From: Rossellomorea marisflavi
GTDB lineage: Bacteria; Bacillota; Bacilli; Bacillales; Bacillaceae_B
Assembly: GCF_001274775.1 (NCBI RefSeq)
Contig: NZ_LGUE01000004.1
Location: 819,025-883,024, forward strand
Reading direction: 5' to 3'
DNA: 64,000 nt
The translations under genes and the position numbers were made by a program. Numbering within the stretch: position 1 is the first letter of the stretch; each line of letters starts with the position of its first letter. This document shows positions 52,864 to 61,674 of this stretch, one piece after another. Under the pieces are notes generated by a model. The model did no database searches. It saw only the letters and a list, made by a program, of their open reading frames with translations, and had not been told where the DNA came from.

Positions 52864-53583
52864 TTATTCACCTAGATCAACGTTATGATAGACTTGCTGA
52901 ACATCTTCAAGGTCTTCGAGAGCATCGATCATTTTCTCGAACTGCGCCTTTGCATCTTCAGGAAGTTCTACATCGTTCTGTGCAAGCATGGTCAGCTCGG
53001 CCACGGAGAATTCCGAAATGCCCGCTTCCTTGAATGCTTCCTGTACAGCATGGAATTGATCGGGATCGGCATACACGATCACCGCATCTTCTTCCGCAAT
53101 GATGTCGCGGGCATCTACATCCGCTTCCATCAAGATTTCAAGAACGTCATCTTCTGACTTGCCTTCGATCCCGATAACAGCTGTCGCATCAAACATGTAA
53201 GCAACCGAACCACTCACACCCATATTCCCGCCGTTTTTGCCGAAAGCTGCACGCACTTCGGATGCTGTACGGTTCACATTATTGGTCAAGGCATCCACAA
53301 TGACCATGGAACCGTTCGGGCCGAAGCCTTCATAGCGGAGCTCATCATAATTCTCATCGGAACCGCCCTTTGCTTTTTCAATGGCACGATCGATGATGTG
53401 CTTCGGTACGTTGTACGTTTTCGCACGCTCAAGTGTGAACTTCAGCGCCTGATTCAGATCCGGGTCCGGTTCGCCTTGTTTGGCCACCACATAGATTTCA
53501 CGCCCGAATTTTGCATAGATCCTACTTGTATTGGCATCCTTGGACGCCTTCTTTTCCTTGATATTATTCCATTTACGTCCCAT
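52864..53583 (-). CDS. yeeI: YebC/PmpR family protein, YeeI-like
   Basis: 239 residues, the standard YebC length. It opens [20 protein letters not shown] and has [36 protein letters not shown] helical sequence, [21 protein letters not shown] and [18 protein letters not shown], all family hallmarks. B. subtilis has two such proteins; the W near the start is the YeeI type. Older work calls the family DNA-binding regulators. More recent work points to a role in translation at hard-to-decode sites; both come from other organisms. Monocistronic. Confidence 0.93.
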   Translation of the reverse strand: MGRKWNNIKEKKASKDANTSRIYAKFGREIYVVAKQGEPDPDLNQALKFTLERAKTYNVPKHIIDRAIEKAKGGSDENYDELRYEGFGPNGSMVIVDALTNNVNRTASEVRAAFGKNGGNMGVSGSVAYMFDATAVIGIEGKSEDDVLEILMEADVDARDIIAEEDAVIVYADPDQFHAVQEAFKEAGISEFSVAELTMLAQNDVELPEDAKAQFEKMIDALEDLEDVQQVYHNVDLGE

Positions 53584-53673
53584 CTATAACACTCACTTTC
53601 GTTCAATAAATTCCTATCGTGTCAATCCTCATTCATTATACCCTATAAAGGTGGGGTTTGTGGAGGAGCACTC

Positions 53674-55206
53674 TTATGAATCGATCCTTCTTGCCTGAAA
53701 ATCGCTGATGGCATCGTATTCCGGTGCAAGGAGCGCCGGCAACCGCGAGAAGATCGGCATCAATTCCTCATAGACTTTCACAGCCTCGGGTTCTGGTCGG
53801 TGCGAATGAACGCTGCCCACCATGGAGCGCACTTCTTCCAATGACCCCATCCATCCCTGATCCACCATCCCAAGGACGACGGCACCTAGGCAGGAGCTTT
53901 CAAAGCTCTCCGGGACAAATACTTCCTGGTTGAAGATATCGGCGAGCATCTGCCTCCACAGTTCAGAACGGGCAAATCCACCGGTGGCCTGCACACGTAC
54001 AGGGGTCCCAATCAATTCTTCAAGCGCCTGAAGGACACTGTACAGATTCATGACGATCCCTTCAAGGACCGCCCTGACCATATGTTCCTTCTTATGATGC
54101 ATGGCAAGTCCGAAGAAGGATCCCCTTGCTTTTGCGTTCCAAAGAGGTGCCCTTTCTCCTGCCATATACGGGTGGAAGATCAGGCCGTCCGCACCAGGAT
54201 TGACCTTGGAGGCAAGCGCCGTCAACACTTCATAAGGCTCGAGGCCGAGTCTGCCGGCAGCGTCCACTTCGGCTGTAGCGAGCTCTTCCTTCACCCAGCG
54301 GAAGATCATGCCTCCATTGTTCACGGGTCCGCCGATGATCCAATGCTTATCTGTCAGCGCATAGCAGAAGATCCGCCCCTTTGGATCCGTGATGGGACGA
54401 TCCGTGACGGCGCGGATCGCACCGCTTGTCCCGATCGTTACCGCAACGACCCCGCTTTCGATGGCGTTCACACCGAGATTTGAAAGGACACCATCACTCG
54501 CTCCTACGTAAAACGGTGTATCTGCATCGATCCCGAGGAGTTCGGCGTAATTGCCTTGAAGTCCGGTCAGACTGGTCGTGGTAGAAACCGGCGTAGACAG
54601 CTGGTTCTTTTTAACCCCTGCGACCTCGAGCGCTTCTTCATCCCAATCAAGATCTTCGAGATGAAACATTCCAGTGGCAGAAGCAATTGAATAATCGATC
54701 ACATACTTGTCGAACAAACGGTGGAAGATGAATTCCTTGATGGAAATGAATTTCGCCGCTTTCGCAAAAAGCTCGGGCTCATCATGACGGAGCCAGGCAA
54801 GTTTCACAAGGGGGGACATGGGATGGATCGGCGTACCGGTCCTTTGGTAAATCTCCATTCCGTTCATCTCACGCTTGATCTTTTCCGCCCATTCACTGCT
54901 TCTGTTATCTGCCCATGTAATGGATCGGGTCAGCAGACTGTTCTCCTCATCTACCAGGATGAGACTGTGCATGGCGGAACTGAACGATACAAACGAAATC
55001 TCTTCTTCCGTTTTTCCCGCTACTTCCTTGATGCAATAAATGACCGCCTGGAAGATTTCTTCGGGATCCTGCTCTGCTACTCCCGGAACCGGGGTGTGAA
55101 GGGGATACTCGATTCCATGACGCTCGATTGCTTCGCCTTTTTCATTGTAAAGTACGGCTTTTGTACTGGTGGTTCCAATATCGACACCTATCATATATCG
55201 TGACAT
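53674..55206 (-). CDS. gntK: gluconokinase
   Basis: 510 residues of the FGGY carbohydrate kinase family, alike in length and sequence to B. subtilis GntK (513). The ATP/phosphate loop is GVDIGTTSTKAVL, the substrate region ITWADNRSSEWAEKIK, the second phosphate loop GVVAVTIGTSGA, and the adenosine motif ATGGFARSELWRQMLADI. It makes 6-phosphogluconate from gluconate. No gntP permease or gntZ is next to it. A divergent RpiR-type regulator probably controls it, rather than the GntR of B. subtilis. Confidence 0.93.
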   Translation of the reverse strand: MSRYMIGVDIGTTSTKAVLYNEKGEAIERHGIEYPLHTPVPGVAEQDPEEIFQAVIYCIKEVAGKTEEEISFVSFSSAMHSLILVDEENSLLTRSITWADNRSSEWAEKIKREMNGMEIYQRTGTPIHPMSPLVKLAWLRHDEPELFAKAAKFISIKEFIFHRLFDKYVIDYSIASATGMFHLEDLDWDEEALEVAGVKKNQLSTPVSTTTSLTGLQGNYAELLGIDADTPFYVGASDGVLSNLGVNAIESGVVAVTIGTSGAIRAVTDRPITDPKGRIFCYALTDKHWIIGGPVNNGGMIFRWVKEELATAEVDAAGRLGLEPYEVLTALASKVNPGADGLIFHPYMAGERAPLWNAKARGSFFGLAMHHKKEHMVRAVLEGIVMNLYSVLQALEELIGTPVRVQATGGFARSELWRQMLADIFNQEVFVPESFESSCLGAVVLGMVDQGWMGSLEEVRSMVGSVHSHRPEPEAVKVYEELMPIFSRLPALLAPEYDAISDFQARRIDS

Positions 55207-55405
55207 GACTATTTCCTCCTAAACGAACATAGAGAAGGGATGATCCTTCTTTCATTAAATCGGGGCAGACGTCGCCCTGTCGTTTTAAATACCTCTTTCT
55301 AACATAACACCTGAAAGCGCATTTAACCAAACCATATACACGGAAATCTCCTAGGTTCAGCCATCTGGAAAAATGATGAAAGTATTCAAAAAATATTTTT
55401 TATTA

Positions 55406-55419
55406 TGCAAACGATTACA
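55406..55419. promoter_or_regulatory. cre-like site between gntK and rpiR
   Basis: TGCAAACGATTACA matches the CcpA operator TGWAANCGNTNWCA at all but the third position. It lies about 70 bases before the RpiR regulator start and about 200 bases upstream of gntK. A weaker partial match (TGAAAGCGCATTTA) is at 55311-55324. Catabolite repression of gluconate genes would be expected. Confidence 0.5.
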
Positions 55420-55489
55420 GAATTTATTTTTATTTCCACCAAAAACTAGTATACTAATAGAAGGAAAACCCTTACAGGAGTGTGATTCA

Positions 55490-56338
55490 ATGAGCCAAGA
55501 CCACCAGCACTGCCTCGCCAGGATCCGTGCACATTACCCCCAATTCAGCACTACCGAAAAAAAGATTGCCGACTTCATCCTGAAGAGACCGGAAGAAACC
55601 ATCCATTCTTCCATTAACGGACTATCAGATCGCTTAGGTGTCGCCGACTCGACCGTGTTCCGCTTTTGTAAGCGCGTAGGGTTCAAAGGATTCCAAGCCA
55701 TGAAAATTGCCCTGGCATCCGAGATCATGAAGGATTCTTCCCACGATCGGCTCGATGAGGGGGATACACCGACTTCCATCGCTTCAAAGGTATTCCGCTC
55801 AAACTGCAAGACGATTGAAGATACCCTTATGATACTTGATGAAGAGGATCTGATGAGAGCCGTACAAGCCATGGAAACGGCACGCTCCATCGAATTCTTC
55901 GGCAGTGGTGGATCAGGCATCGTCGCCCTTGACGGCTACCATAAATTCATCCGTACCGGGCTGAAAGTGCATGCGACCCTCGACTCCCACATCCAGCTCA
56001 TGGCCGCATCGCAAATGACCGATGAAGACTGTGCGATCTTCGTCTCCCATTCAGGAAGCACAAAGGATATCCTCCATATACTGGACATCGTCAAAAGCAC
56101 CGGAGCCACCACCATCGGAATCACGAATTTCGCCAAATCCCCTTTGAGCCAGCAGGTGGACATCCCCCTCTTCACCGTATCAGAGGAAACCGACTACCGG
56201 AACGAAGCACTCTCATCCCGGATCGCCCAGCTCACCCTGATCGACACCCTTTACGCCAACCTCCTACAGATACGCGAAACCAAGGGGCAGGAATCCATCA
56301 GAAAAATGCAGGAAGCCATTAAGAGTAAAAGAGGATGA
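55490..56338 (+). CDS. MurR/RpiR family transcriptional regulator
   Basis: 282 residues from the ATG at 55490 behind AACAGGAG; the in-frame upstream ATGs lack a site. The N-terminal HTH_6 is in TTEKKIADFILKRPEETI and GVADSTVFRFCKRVGFKGF. The C-terminal SIS sugar-phosphate domain has FFGSGGSGIVALDGYHKF and CAIFVSHSGSTKDIL. It probably senses a sugar phosphate such as 6-phosphogluconate and controls gntK. Divergent from gntK. Confidence 0.92.
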   Translation: MSQDHQHCLARIRAHYPQFSTTEKKIADFILKRPEETIHSSINGLSDRLGVADSTVFRFCKRVGFKGFQAMKIALASEIMKDSSHDRLDEGDTPTSIASKVFRSNCKTIEDTLMILDEEDLMRAVQAMETARSIEFFGSGGSGIVALDGYHKFIRTGLKVHATLDSHIQLMAASQMTDEDCAIFVSHSGSTKDILHILDIVKSTGATTIGITNFAKSPLSQQVDIPLFTVSEETDYRNEALSSRIAQLTLIDTLYANLLQIRETKGQESIRKMQEAIKSKRG

Positions 56339-56397
56339 CTCCATAACACTCTATTTTTAAGGGATCTAATCTTCCTTTACTAGAAAGCAAGGGAGAT

Positions 56398-56525
56398 AGA
56401 GTCCGTTCCTTTTCGCTGCAGGCGCTTGCTTTCCTGCGGGGAGGGCGTCGAGCCTCCTCGTGCCTGCGGGGTCTCGCCACCCCTCCTTTTCCGCTGGAGT
56501 CAAGCGCCTTCCGCTTCAATCCACT
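56398..56525 (-). repeat. B'-type structured intergenic element
   Basis: On the minus strand the outer arms are GGCGCTTG and CAAGCGCC, perfect complements that differ from the B-type GGGATTTG/CAAATCCC. The shared centre reads GCGAGACCCCGCAGGCACG and GAGGCTCG, and the inner arms are AGCGG/CCGCA. It points left. Confidence 0.9.
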
Positions 56526-56877
56526 CTTTCATTCTGGTGGTGGGGAAGGCTATTACTCTGTTGGTAATGTGGAAGGGATGAATCTATCTGTTCTTCCATA
56601 TTAGTTGCTCACCCTCTCCTTCCCCCTATACAGCCACCACACCACTTCTCCCGTTCAGACGTCATTCCCCATTAACTAGCTCTTTCTGCAGAAAGCCTTT
56701 CACTCACTTGTGGATAACTAACTATGTGGATAACATAATTTCCTACCAAGGAGACTTATCCACAATCTATTACAACGAAACATTAGGATGCCTTTTTCGA
56801 TGTACCTCAAATACCTTCACATATCTACACATAAAAGAAAGGGGAAGGTGTCCAGAACCCTTCACCCCTCCCCACCA
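56526..56877. other. about 350-base non-coding gap holding the DnaA boxes
   Basis: No gene is supported. Except for three perfect DnaA boxes at 56709-56764 (separate entry), I saw only T/C-rich sequence with no ribosome binding site or terminator. It separates the left-pointing B' element from the right-pointing C elements. Confidence 0.6.
56709..56764. promoter_or_regulatory. cluster of three perfect DnaA boxes
   Basis: TTATCCACA at 56756-56764 on the plus strand, and the same on the minus strand at 56717-56709 and 56733-56725, the last two 16 bases apart. All are exact matches to the DnaA consensus TTATNCACA. No dnaA, dnaN, gidA or other origin genes are near, so this is not oriC. B. subtilis has DnaA-box clusters away from oriC that limit initiation, and this could be one. 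Confidence 0.65.
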
Positions 56878-57003
56878 AAAGTGCAGTGCAGCGAAGGCCG
56901 ACCGACTCCTTAGGGAATAGAGTGAAAAGTGAGACCCCGCAGGCACGAGGAGGCTCACCTCACTCCCCTAGGAAAGCGGTCGGCCGAAGCGAAACGGAAC
57001 GTC
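56878..57003 (+). repeat. C-type structured intergenic element, copy 1
   Basis: The outer arms GGCCGACCG (56896-56904) and CGGTCGGCC (56977-56985) are perfect complements. The inner arms are CTTAGGG/CCCTAGG, and the centre is GTGAG...CTCAC around ACCCCGCAGGCACGAGG. Its tail GAAACGGAACG is like the A-type. Confidence 0.9.
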
Positions 57004-57075
57004 CCATCTATACTCAAATACCCACAATACAGATGGGGGTGGTGGTGTCCAGAACCCTTCACCCCTCCCCACCAA

Positions 57076-57203
57076 AAGTGCAGTGCAGCGAAGACCGACC
57101 GACTCCTAAGGGAATAGAGTGAAGGGTGAGACCCCGCAGGCACGAGGAGGCTCACCTCACTCCCCTAGGAAAGCGGTCGGTCGCAGCGGAACGAAACGTC
57201 CCA
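57076..57203 (+). repeat. C-type structured intergenic element, copy 2
   Basis: The outer arms GACCGACCG (57093-57101) and CGGTCGGTC (57174-57182) are perfect complements. Relative to copy 1, one G-C pair has become A-T in both arms, a compensatory change. It abuts the terminator of the adenine deaminase gene. Confidence 0.9.
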
Positions 57204-57212
57204 TCTATGGAC

Positions 57213-57242
57213 AAAAAAAGAGAGCAGGCACCAAGCCCGCTC
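57213..57242 (-). terminator. intrinsic terminator after the adenine deaminase gene
   Basis: On the minus strand GAGCGGGC pairs with GCCTGCTC around TTGGT, with one mismatch, and TCTTTTTTT follows. It ends the six-gene operon. Confidence 0.85.
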
Positions 57243-57243
57243 C

Positions 57244-58950
57244 TCAATCCACAATCAACGGAACCACACAGCCCCCATTCACATCAATCAACCCGCGATC
57301 TGTAATCTTCAACGCCGGACTCACAGGCAACGACAGCGTACTCAGCGACATGATCACATTATAATGCTCATACCCCATCGCCTTCAGCGAAGCCGTCACC
57401 TGCCCCACCTGCTCCGACACACACTCAAGCTTATCCTCAGACAAAATCCCGCCAACCGGCAGCTCAAGCATCGACAAAATCTTGCCACCTTCCACACAGC
57501 ACACACCGCCCTGCTTCCGGATCACCTCATTCGCCGCCAGCAACATATCCTCTGGATTATGTCCCACAACAAGCAGATTGTGATTATCATGTGAATAAGT
57601 CGTCGCAAACGCCCCGCTCTTGATGATATCACCCGCAATCAACCCATGTGCCCGGCTGTCCGTCCCGTATCTCGAAAACGTGGCGATCTGTGCAAGACCG
57701 CTTCCTTCCCACTGCAGACGTCCTCTTTTGGACTCCACTGACCGGTGGACTTCCTCGGTAAAGGTCGACCCGTTTTTCACCTGGATGACCCTGCACGTAT
57801 AATCACCATCAGCTCTCCCGCTCTCCATGTCGAAATCGTCCAAGCTCAATTCTGCAAGATCGACACTTGTATAGAAGGAATCTGGGAAAGCCCGACCCGG
57901 TTCAGCCTGATCATACCGTTGATCCCCATCATAGACCCGGCGACCCGCTTTGTAGACCTCGTCAATTTGAAACGATTCCAAGTCGGATATCAAAAGGAAG
58001 TCTGCCACCTTCGAAGGCGCGATGCTTCCCCGATCATACATACGCATCCTCTGTGCTGGAGTGTAGGTACACGCATAAATCGCCCTCTCTGGAGTCATCC
58101 CCATGGCAATCGCCTTCTTCAACAGGACATTCAAGTGGCCCCTTTCCATAAAGGAATCCGCCATCACATCATCGGTGATGAAGCAAAACAGCTCCTCAAC
58201 CGGCTCGCTGATCAGGTACTCCATCACCTCGGGCGTCATGGACTTTTCCTGGATTTCAACGAACATGCCGGCCGCCATGCGCTGCTCCATCCCTTCCACT
58301 GTCTGGTGCGTGTGATCGGAATGGACGCCGGCGAACGCAACCTGTTGAAGTTCGAGGTCCAGCAGCTTCGGTACATGCCCCTCGATGATCAGATCCGGAT
58401 ACTCGCGGTTCATATGCTCGAGGATGGCGTTCGTCTTACTCGGTGCTTCCGTGATGATTTCATAGAAGTTCATGATTTCTCCCAGGCATTTGATCCTTTC
58501 CGTCCGGAGAAGATCATCGATTTCCCCGATGCCGATGTCCCCTCCCGTCGTTTCCATGGAAGTGGCTGGGACAGAGCTCGGAATGGAGTAGAACATGTCC
58601 ACTTCGCACGCTTCACTGGCGCGGATCATTTCCTTTACACCTGGAAGCCCGAATACATTGGCCATCTCATGGGGTTCGGGCACGATGGTCGTGACCCCGT
58701 TCCGGATCAGACCGTATGAGAATGTAGCGGGTGTAACCATGGTGCTTTCTATATGAAGATGGATATCAATCAGACCCGGGACCATGTAGGAGCCGTCCCC
58801 TTCCACTACATTGGACGCATTGAAATACTCCGTTCCACGGTCCCCGATATAGAAGAACTTTCCGTCTTTGATGGCCACGTTCCCTTTCGTGAAGCGTTTA
58901 AAATAACTGTTGTAGACGCGAACGTCCGTTACCAGCATATCGACTTTCAT
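57244..58950 (-). CDS. adenine deaminase family amidohydrolase (YerA/AdeC-like)
   Basis: 568 residues from the ATG at 58950, behind TTAGGAGGG; the longer frame is rejected. The metal site motifs are DIHLHIEST, PEPHEMAN, EGHVP, GVHSDHT and CFITDDVMADSF, in adenine-deaminase order, and a C-terminal adenine deaminase domain is present. AdeC proteins turn adenine into hypoxanthine. B. subtilis also has YerA, a related protein of uncertain activity. Last gene of an operon with a nucleoside hydrolase and an ABC importer, which favours purine salvage. Confidence 0.85.
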   Translation of the reverse strand: MKVDMLVTDVRVYNSYFKRFTKGNVAIKDGKFFYIGDRGTEYFNASNVVEGDGSYMVPGLIDIHLHIESTMVTPATFSYGLIRNGVTTIVPEPHEMANVFGLPGVKEMIRASEACEVDMFYSIPSSVPATSMETTGGDIGIGEIDDLLRTERIKCLGEIMNFYEIITEAPSKTNAILEHMNREYPDLIIEGHVPKLLDLELQQVAFAGVHSDHTHQTVEGMEQRMAAGMFVEIQEKSMTPEVMEYLISEPVEELFCFITDDVMADSFMERGHLNVLLKKAIAMGMTPERAIYACTYTPAQRMRMYDRGSIAPSKVADFLLISDLESFQIDEVYKAGRRVYDGDQRYDQAEPGRAFPDSFYTSVDLAELSLDDFDMESGRADGDYTCRVIQVKNGSTFTEEVHRSVESKRGRLQWEGSGLAQIATFSRYGTDSRAHGLIAGDIIKSGAFATTYSHDNHNLLVVGHNPEDMLLAANEVIRKQGGVCCVEGGKILSMLELPVGGILSEDKLECVSEQVGQVTASLKAMGYEHYNVIMSLSTLSLPVSPALKITDRGLIDVNGGCVVPLIVD

Positions 58951-58966
58951 ACTTTCCCTCCTAAAG

Positions 58967-60019
58967 CTATTCCACCACAACCATCTGATCCTGAGGTATT
59001 TCGAGCGAGACCTTTTCTCCCGCACGGTAAGGCAGTGCTGTTTCTTTATTTACGGTGAAATCGCCAAGGGCTGTTTCCACGACGAATTGGAAGCTGCGTC
59101 CAAGGTAGGTAGAGATCTTCACGATGCCGGGAATGATGTTCATCCCTTCCTTCGTTCCTTCATGGAGAAGGAGGTTGTCCGGTCGGATGGCACCGATTTT
59201 TCCTGATCTGCTCATTTGCGGGTGCCGGGTCAAGACAAAATCATGACCCGAAACGGATAGCCGGATTGTGTTTTCTGCATCCTGCCGCTCTTCGAACTCG
59301 ATGAAGTTCTTAAACCCGATGAAATCGGCGATGAATCTCGTTTTCGGATATTGATAGATGGTCGTCGGCTCATCGAGCTGTTCGATGACCCCTTTATTCA
59401 TGATGGCTACCTTATCTGAAATGGAGAAACACTCCTCCTGATCATGGGATACGTAAACCGTTGTAATCCCGAGCTCCTGTTGGATCCGGCGGATTTCCAC
59501 CCTCATGTTCACTCTGAGGTTAGCATCGAGGTTGCTCAGGGGTTCATCGAATAACAGGATTTCCGGTTCGATGACCAAGGCCCGTGCAATCGCGACACGC
59601 TGTTTTTGTCCACCTGATAGTTCTTTCGGGAATCGTTGATCGTAGCCTGCAAGATCGACGACGTCCAGTACCCTCTTTACCTTTTTCTCTATCTCTCCTT
59701 TTCCAAGCTTCCTAAGACGGAGTCCGAATGCCACATTATCAAAGATTGATAAATGGGGGAAAAGGGCGTAGTTCTGGAATACAAAACCGAAATTACGCTT
59801 GTTCACGGGAACCTTTGTGTAATCTTTACCGTTCAGTAGGAATTTGCCCTTGTTTGCTTTCAGGAATCCCGCAATCAATCGGAGCGTGGTCGTTTTCCCG
59901 CATCCACTCGGTCCAAGCAGGGAAACGAGCTGACCCTTCTCGATCTCAAGATTGAAGTTCTCCAGGATCGTTTGCTTATTATAGGAAACAGATACATCGT
60001 CCAAACTAAATAATGCCAA
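58967..60019 (-). CDS. ABC transporter ATPase, PotA-like
   Basis: 350 residues. Walker A is GPSGCGKTT (about residue 36), the Q-loop VFQNYALFPHLSI, signature LSGGQKQR, Walker B ILLFDEPLSNLDA and the H-loop VSHDQEE. A TOBE-type domain follows (IGAIRPDNLLL). This is the CUT1/polyamine-iron importer class. It drives the two permeases upstream in the operon and starts 14 bases after the second. Confidence 0.95.
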   Translation of the reverse strand: MALFSLDDVSVSYNKQTILENFNLEIEKGQLVSLLGPSGCGKTTTLRLIAGFLKANKGKFLLNGKDYTKVPVNKRNFGFVFQNYALFPHLSIFDNVAFGLRLRKLGKGEIEKKVKRVLDVVDLAGYDQRFPKELSGGQKQRVAIARALVIEPEILLFDEPLSNLDANLRVNMRVEIRRIQQELGITTVYVSHDQEECFSISDKVAIMNKGVIEQLDEPTTIYQYPKTRFIADFIGFKNFIEFEERQDAENTIRLSVSGHDFVLTRHPQMSRSGKIGAIRPDNLLLHEGTKEGMNIIPGIVKISTYLGRSFQFVVETALGDFTVNKETALPYRAGEKVSLEIPQDQMVVVE

Positions 60020-60034
60020 TGGAGTGGCCCCCTT

Positions 60035-60820
60035 TTATCGTTTAGTGAAATAAGATAGTCCCATCAATCTTTCAACCATGAACATGAAGAATGTCGTGAT
60101 GACCATGAGGAGGACGGAAATCGCCGCGATGGTCGGATCGAAATAGTTCTCAACATACGTAAGCATCTGGATCGGGAACGTAGAGATGCCCGGTCCCGTC
60201 ATGAATACGGATATGTCGACGTTATTGAAGGATTCCAGGAATGCGATCATGACCGCTGCCAGGATCCCTGACTTGATATTCGGCAGGACGACGATGAAGA
60301 ACGTCTTGACCTTGCTCGCTCCCAGGCTCTCTGCAGCCTCTTCGATGGAAAAATCAAAGTTTGATAGACTTGATGAAATGACCCTGATGATGAAAGGAAG
60401 CATGATGATGGTATGACCGATGAAAAGCGCTGTATAGATCGGAAGCTGATAGGTCCCGACGATATAGCGCAGGAATGAAAAGCCAAGGACGATCCCCGGT
60501 ATGAGGATCGGAGAGATGAACACAGCATCTAGCAGTTTCTTCCCTTTGAAGTCGAATCGACTCAGGGCATAGGCCGCCGGGATGCCAAGGACAAGGGCGA
60601 ATAAATTCCCCATGAGCGAGACAATAATGGATGTCTTAAATGTAGAAATGAACATCTGCACATCGAATATATTCAGATACCATTTAAAAGAAAGATGTTC
60701 CGGCGGGAACTTCAGAACGCTCCCACCTTCAAAGGACGTCACCGATATAATCAGTAAAGGTCCCAATAAGAATAGAAATACCAGGAATGTAAAAAATGCC
60801 AATCCTCGATTCTTCTGCAT
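60035..60820 (-). CDS. ABC transporter permease, PotC-like
   Basis: 261 residues with about six membrane helices and the EAA loop (EEAAESLGASKVKTFFIVVLPNI-like, in part EAAESLGASKVKTF), which docks the ATPase. It follows the first permease gene after 6 bases. The PotB/PotC-like pair usually imports polyamines, but here the operon context suggests a nucleoside or nucleobase. Confidence 0.92.
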   Translation of the reverse strand: MQKNRGLAFFTFLVFLFLLGPLLIISVTSFEGGSVLKFPPEHLSFKWYLNIFDVQMFISTFKTSIIVSLMGNLFALVLGIPAAYALSRFDFKGKKLLDAVFISPILIPGIVLGFSFLRYIVGTYQLPIYTALFIGHTIIMLPFIIRVISSSLSNFDFSIEEAAESLGASKVKTFFIVVLPNIKSGILAAVMIAFLESFNNVDISVFMTGPGISTFPIQMLTYVENYFDPTIAAISVLLMVITTFFMFMVERLMGLSYFTKR

Positions 60821-60826
60821 CGACCT

Positions 60827-61654
60827 CTACCCCTTCGGATTTAATTTACGTGCTAAAGCATTCATGCAGGCAATCACGGCAAACGTGATGACAATCATGA
60901 TGGTGGCGACAATGGAAGCCACCTGCCAGTCGTTGAGCGTGATGGCGTTCTGATAAAGGAAAGTGGAGATGACCCGCTGCTTGCCCCCCAACAGGGCAGG
61001 CGTGGTGTACGCAGTGAAGCTCCCCACAAAGACGAGGATGCTCCCGATGACAAGTCCCGGTACACACAGGGGCAGAACAACCTTCAGAAAAACAGTGGCC
61101 TTTGATGCCCCCAGGCTCTCGGCTGCTTCGAGAAGATCATGCTGGATGTTCTCCATGACCCCCACCAGGGAAACGATGATTAAGGGAAGAAATAAATGAA
61201 CCAGCCCGATGATGATGGCCGTTGGTGTATAAAGGATATCGAGAGGTTCGTGAATGATGCCCATCCCAAGGAGCATCTTATTCAACAATCCATTTCGTCC
61301 GATAATGATCATCCAGCTGAACGACCGGACAACCGAACTCGTCAGCAATGGGAAGATCGTGAGAAGAAGAAGGACTGCCTTCATTCTGCCCCCGAGCTTT
61401 GAGATATAATAAGCTGCCGGAAACCCAAGGACGATACAGATCAACGTCGTCAAAAGACTGACCCGCAGCGTGGTGAATAGAATATCAAGGAAATATCGAT
61501 CCTTCAGGAACGTCAGGTACCCGTCTAAGGTGATCCCGCTTCCGTCGGTAAACGTCGTCCCGATCGTGAGGACGATGGGAATAATCATGAATACCGTCAA
61601 AAACAGGATGCCTGGCAGCATCAATAGATACATATAACGCGTCTTCATACTCAA
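60827..61654 (-). CDS. ABC transporter permease, PotB-like
   Basis: 275 residues with about six membrane helices and the EAA loop EAAESLGASKATVFLKVVLP. Its N-terminus MKTRYMYLLMLPGILFLTVFMI is a typical first helix. It lies 20 bases after the nucleoside hydrolase gene and 6 bases before the second permease. Confidence 0.92.
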   Translation of the reverse strand: MSMKTRYMYLLMLPGILFLTVFMIIPIVLTIGTTFTDGSGITLDGYLTFLKDRYFLDILFTTLRVSLLTTLICIVLGFPAAYYISKLGGRMKAVLLLLTIFPLLTSSVVRSFSWMIIIGRNGLLNKMLLGMGIIHEPLDILYTPTAIIIGLVHLFLPLIIVSLVGVMENIQHDLLEAAESLGASKATVFLKVVLPLCVPGLVIGSILVFVGSFTAYTTPALLGGKQRVISTFLYQNAITLNDWQVASIVATIMIVITFAVIACMNALARKLNPKG

Positions 61655-61674
61655 AAACCCCTGTCTCCAATAGA

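Noticed and set aside
56709..56764. Chromosomal replication origin
   Set aside because: Only three DnaA boxes, no AT-rich unwinding region and no dnaA/dnaN genes; a titration cluster fits better.
386..57203. Insertion sequences
   Set aside because: No transposase frame, target-site duplication or IS-type termini were seen near any element; a helper elsewhere in the genome stays possible.
57745..58719. 324-codon open frame antisense to the adenine deaminase gene
   Set aside because: The deaminase frame has all metal-site motifs; the opposite frame has none.
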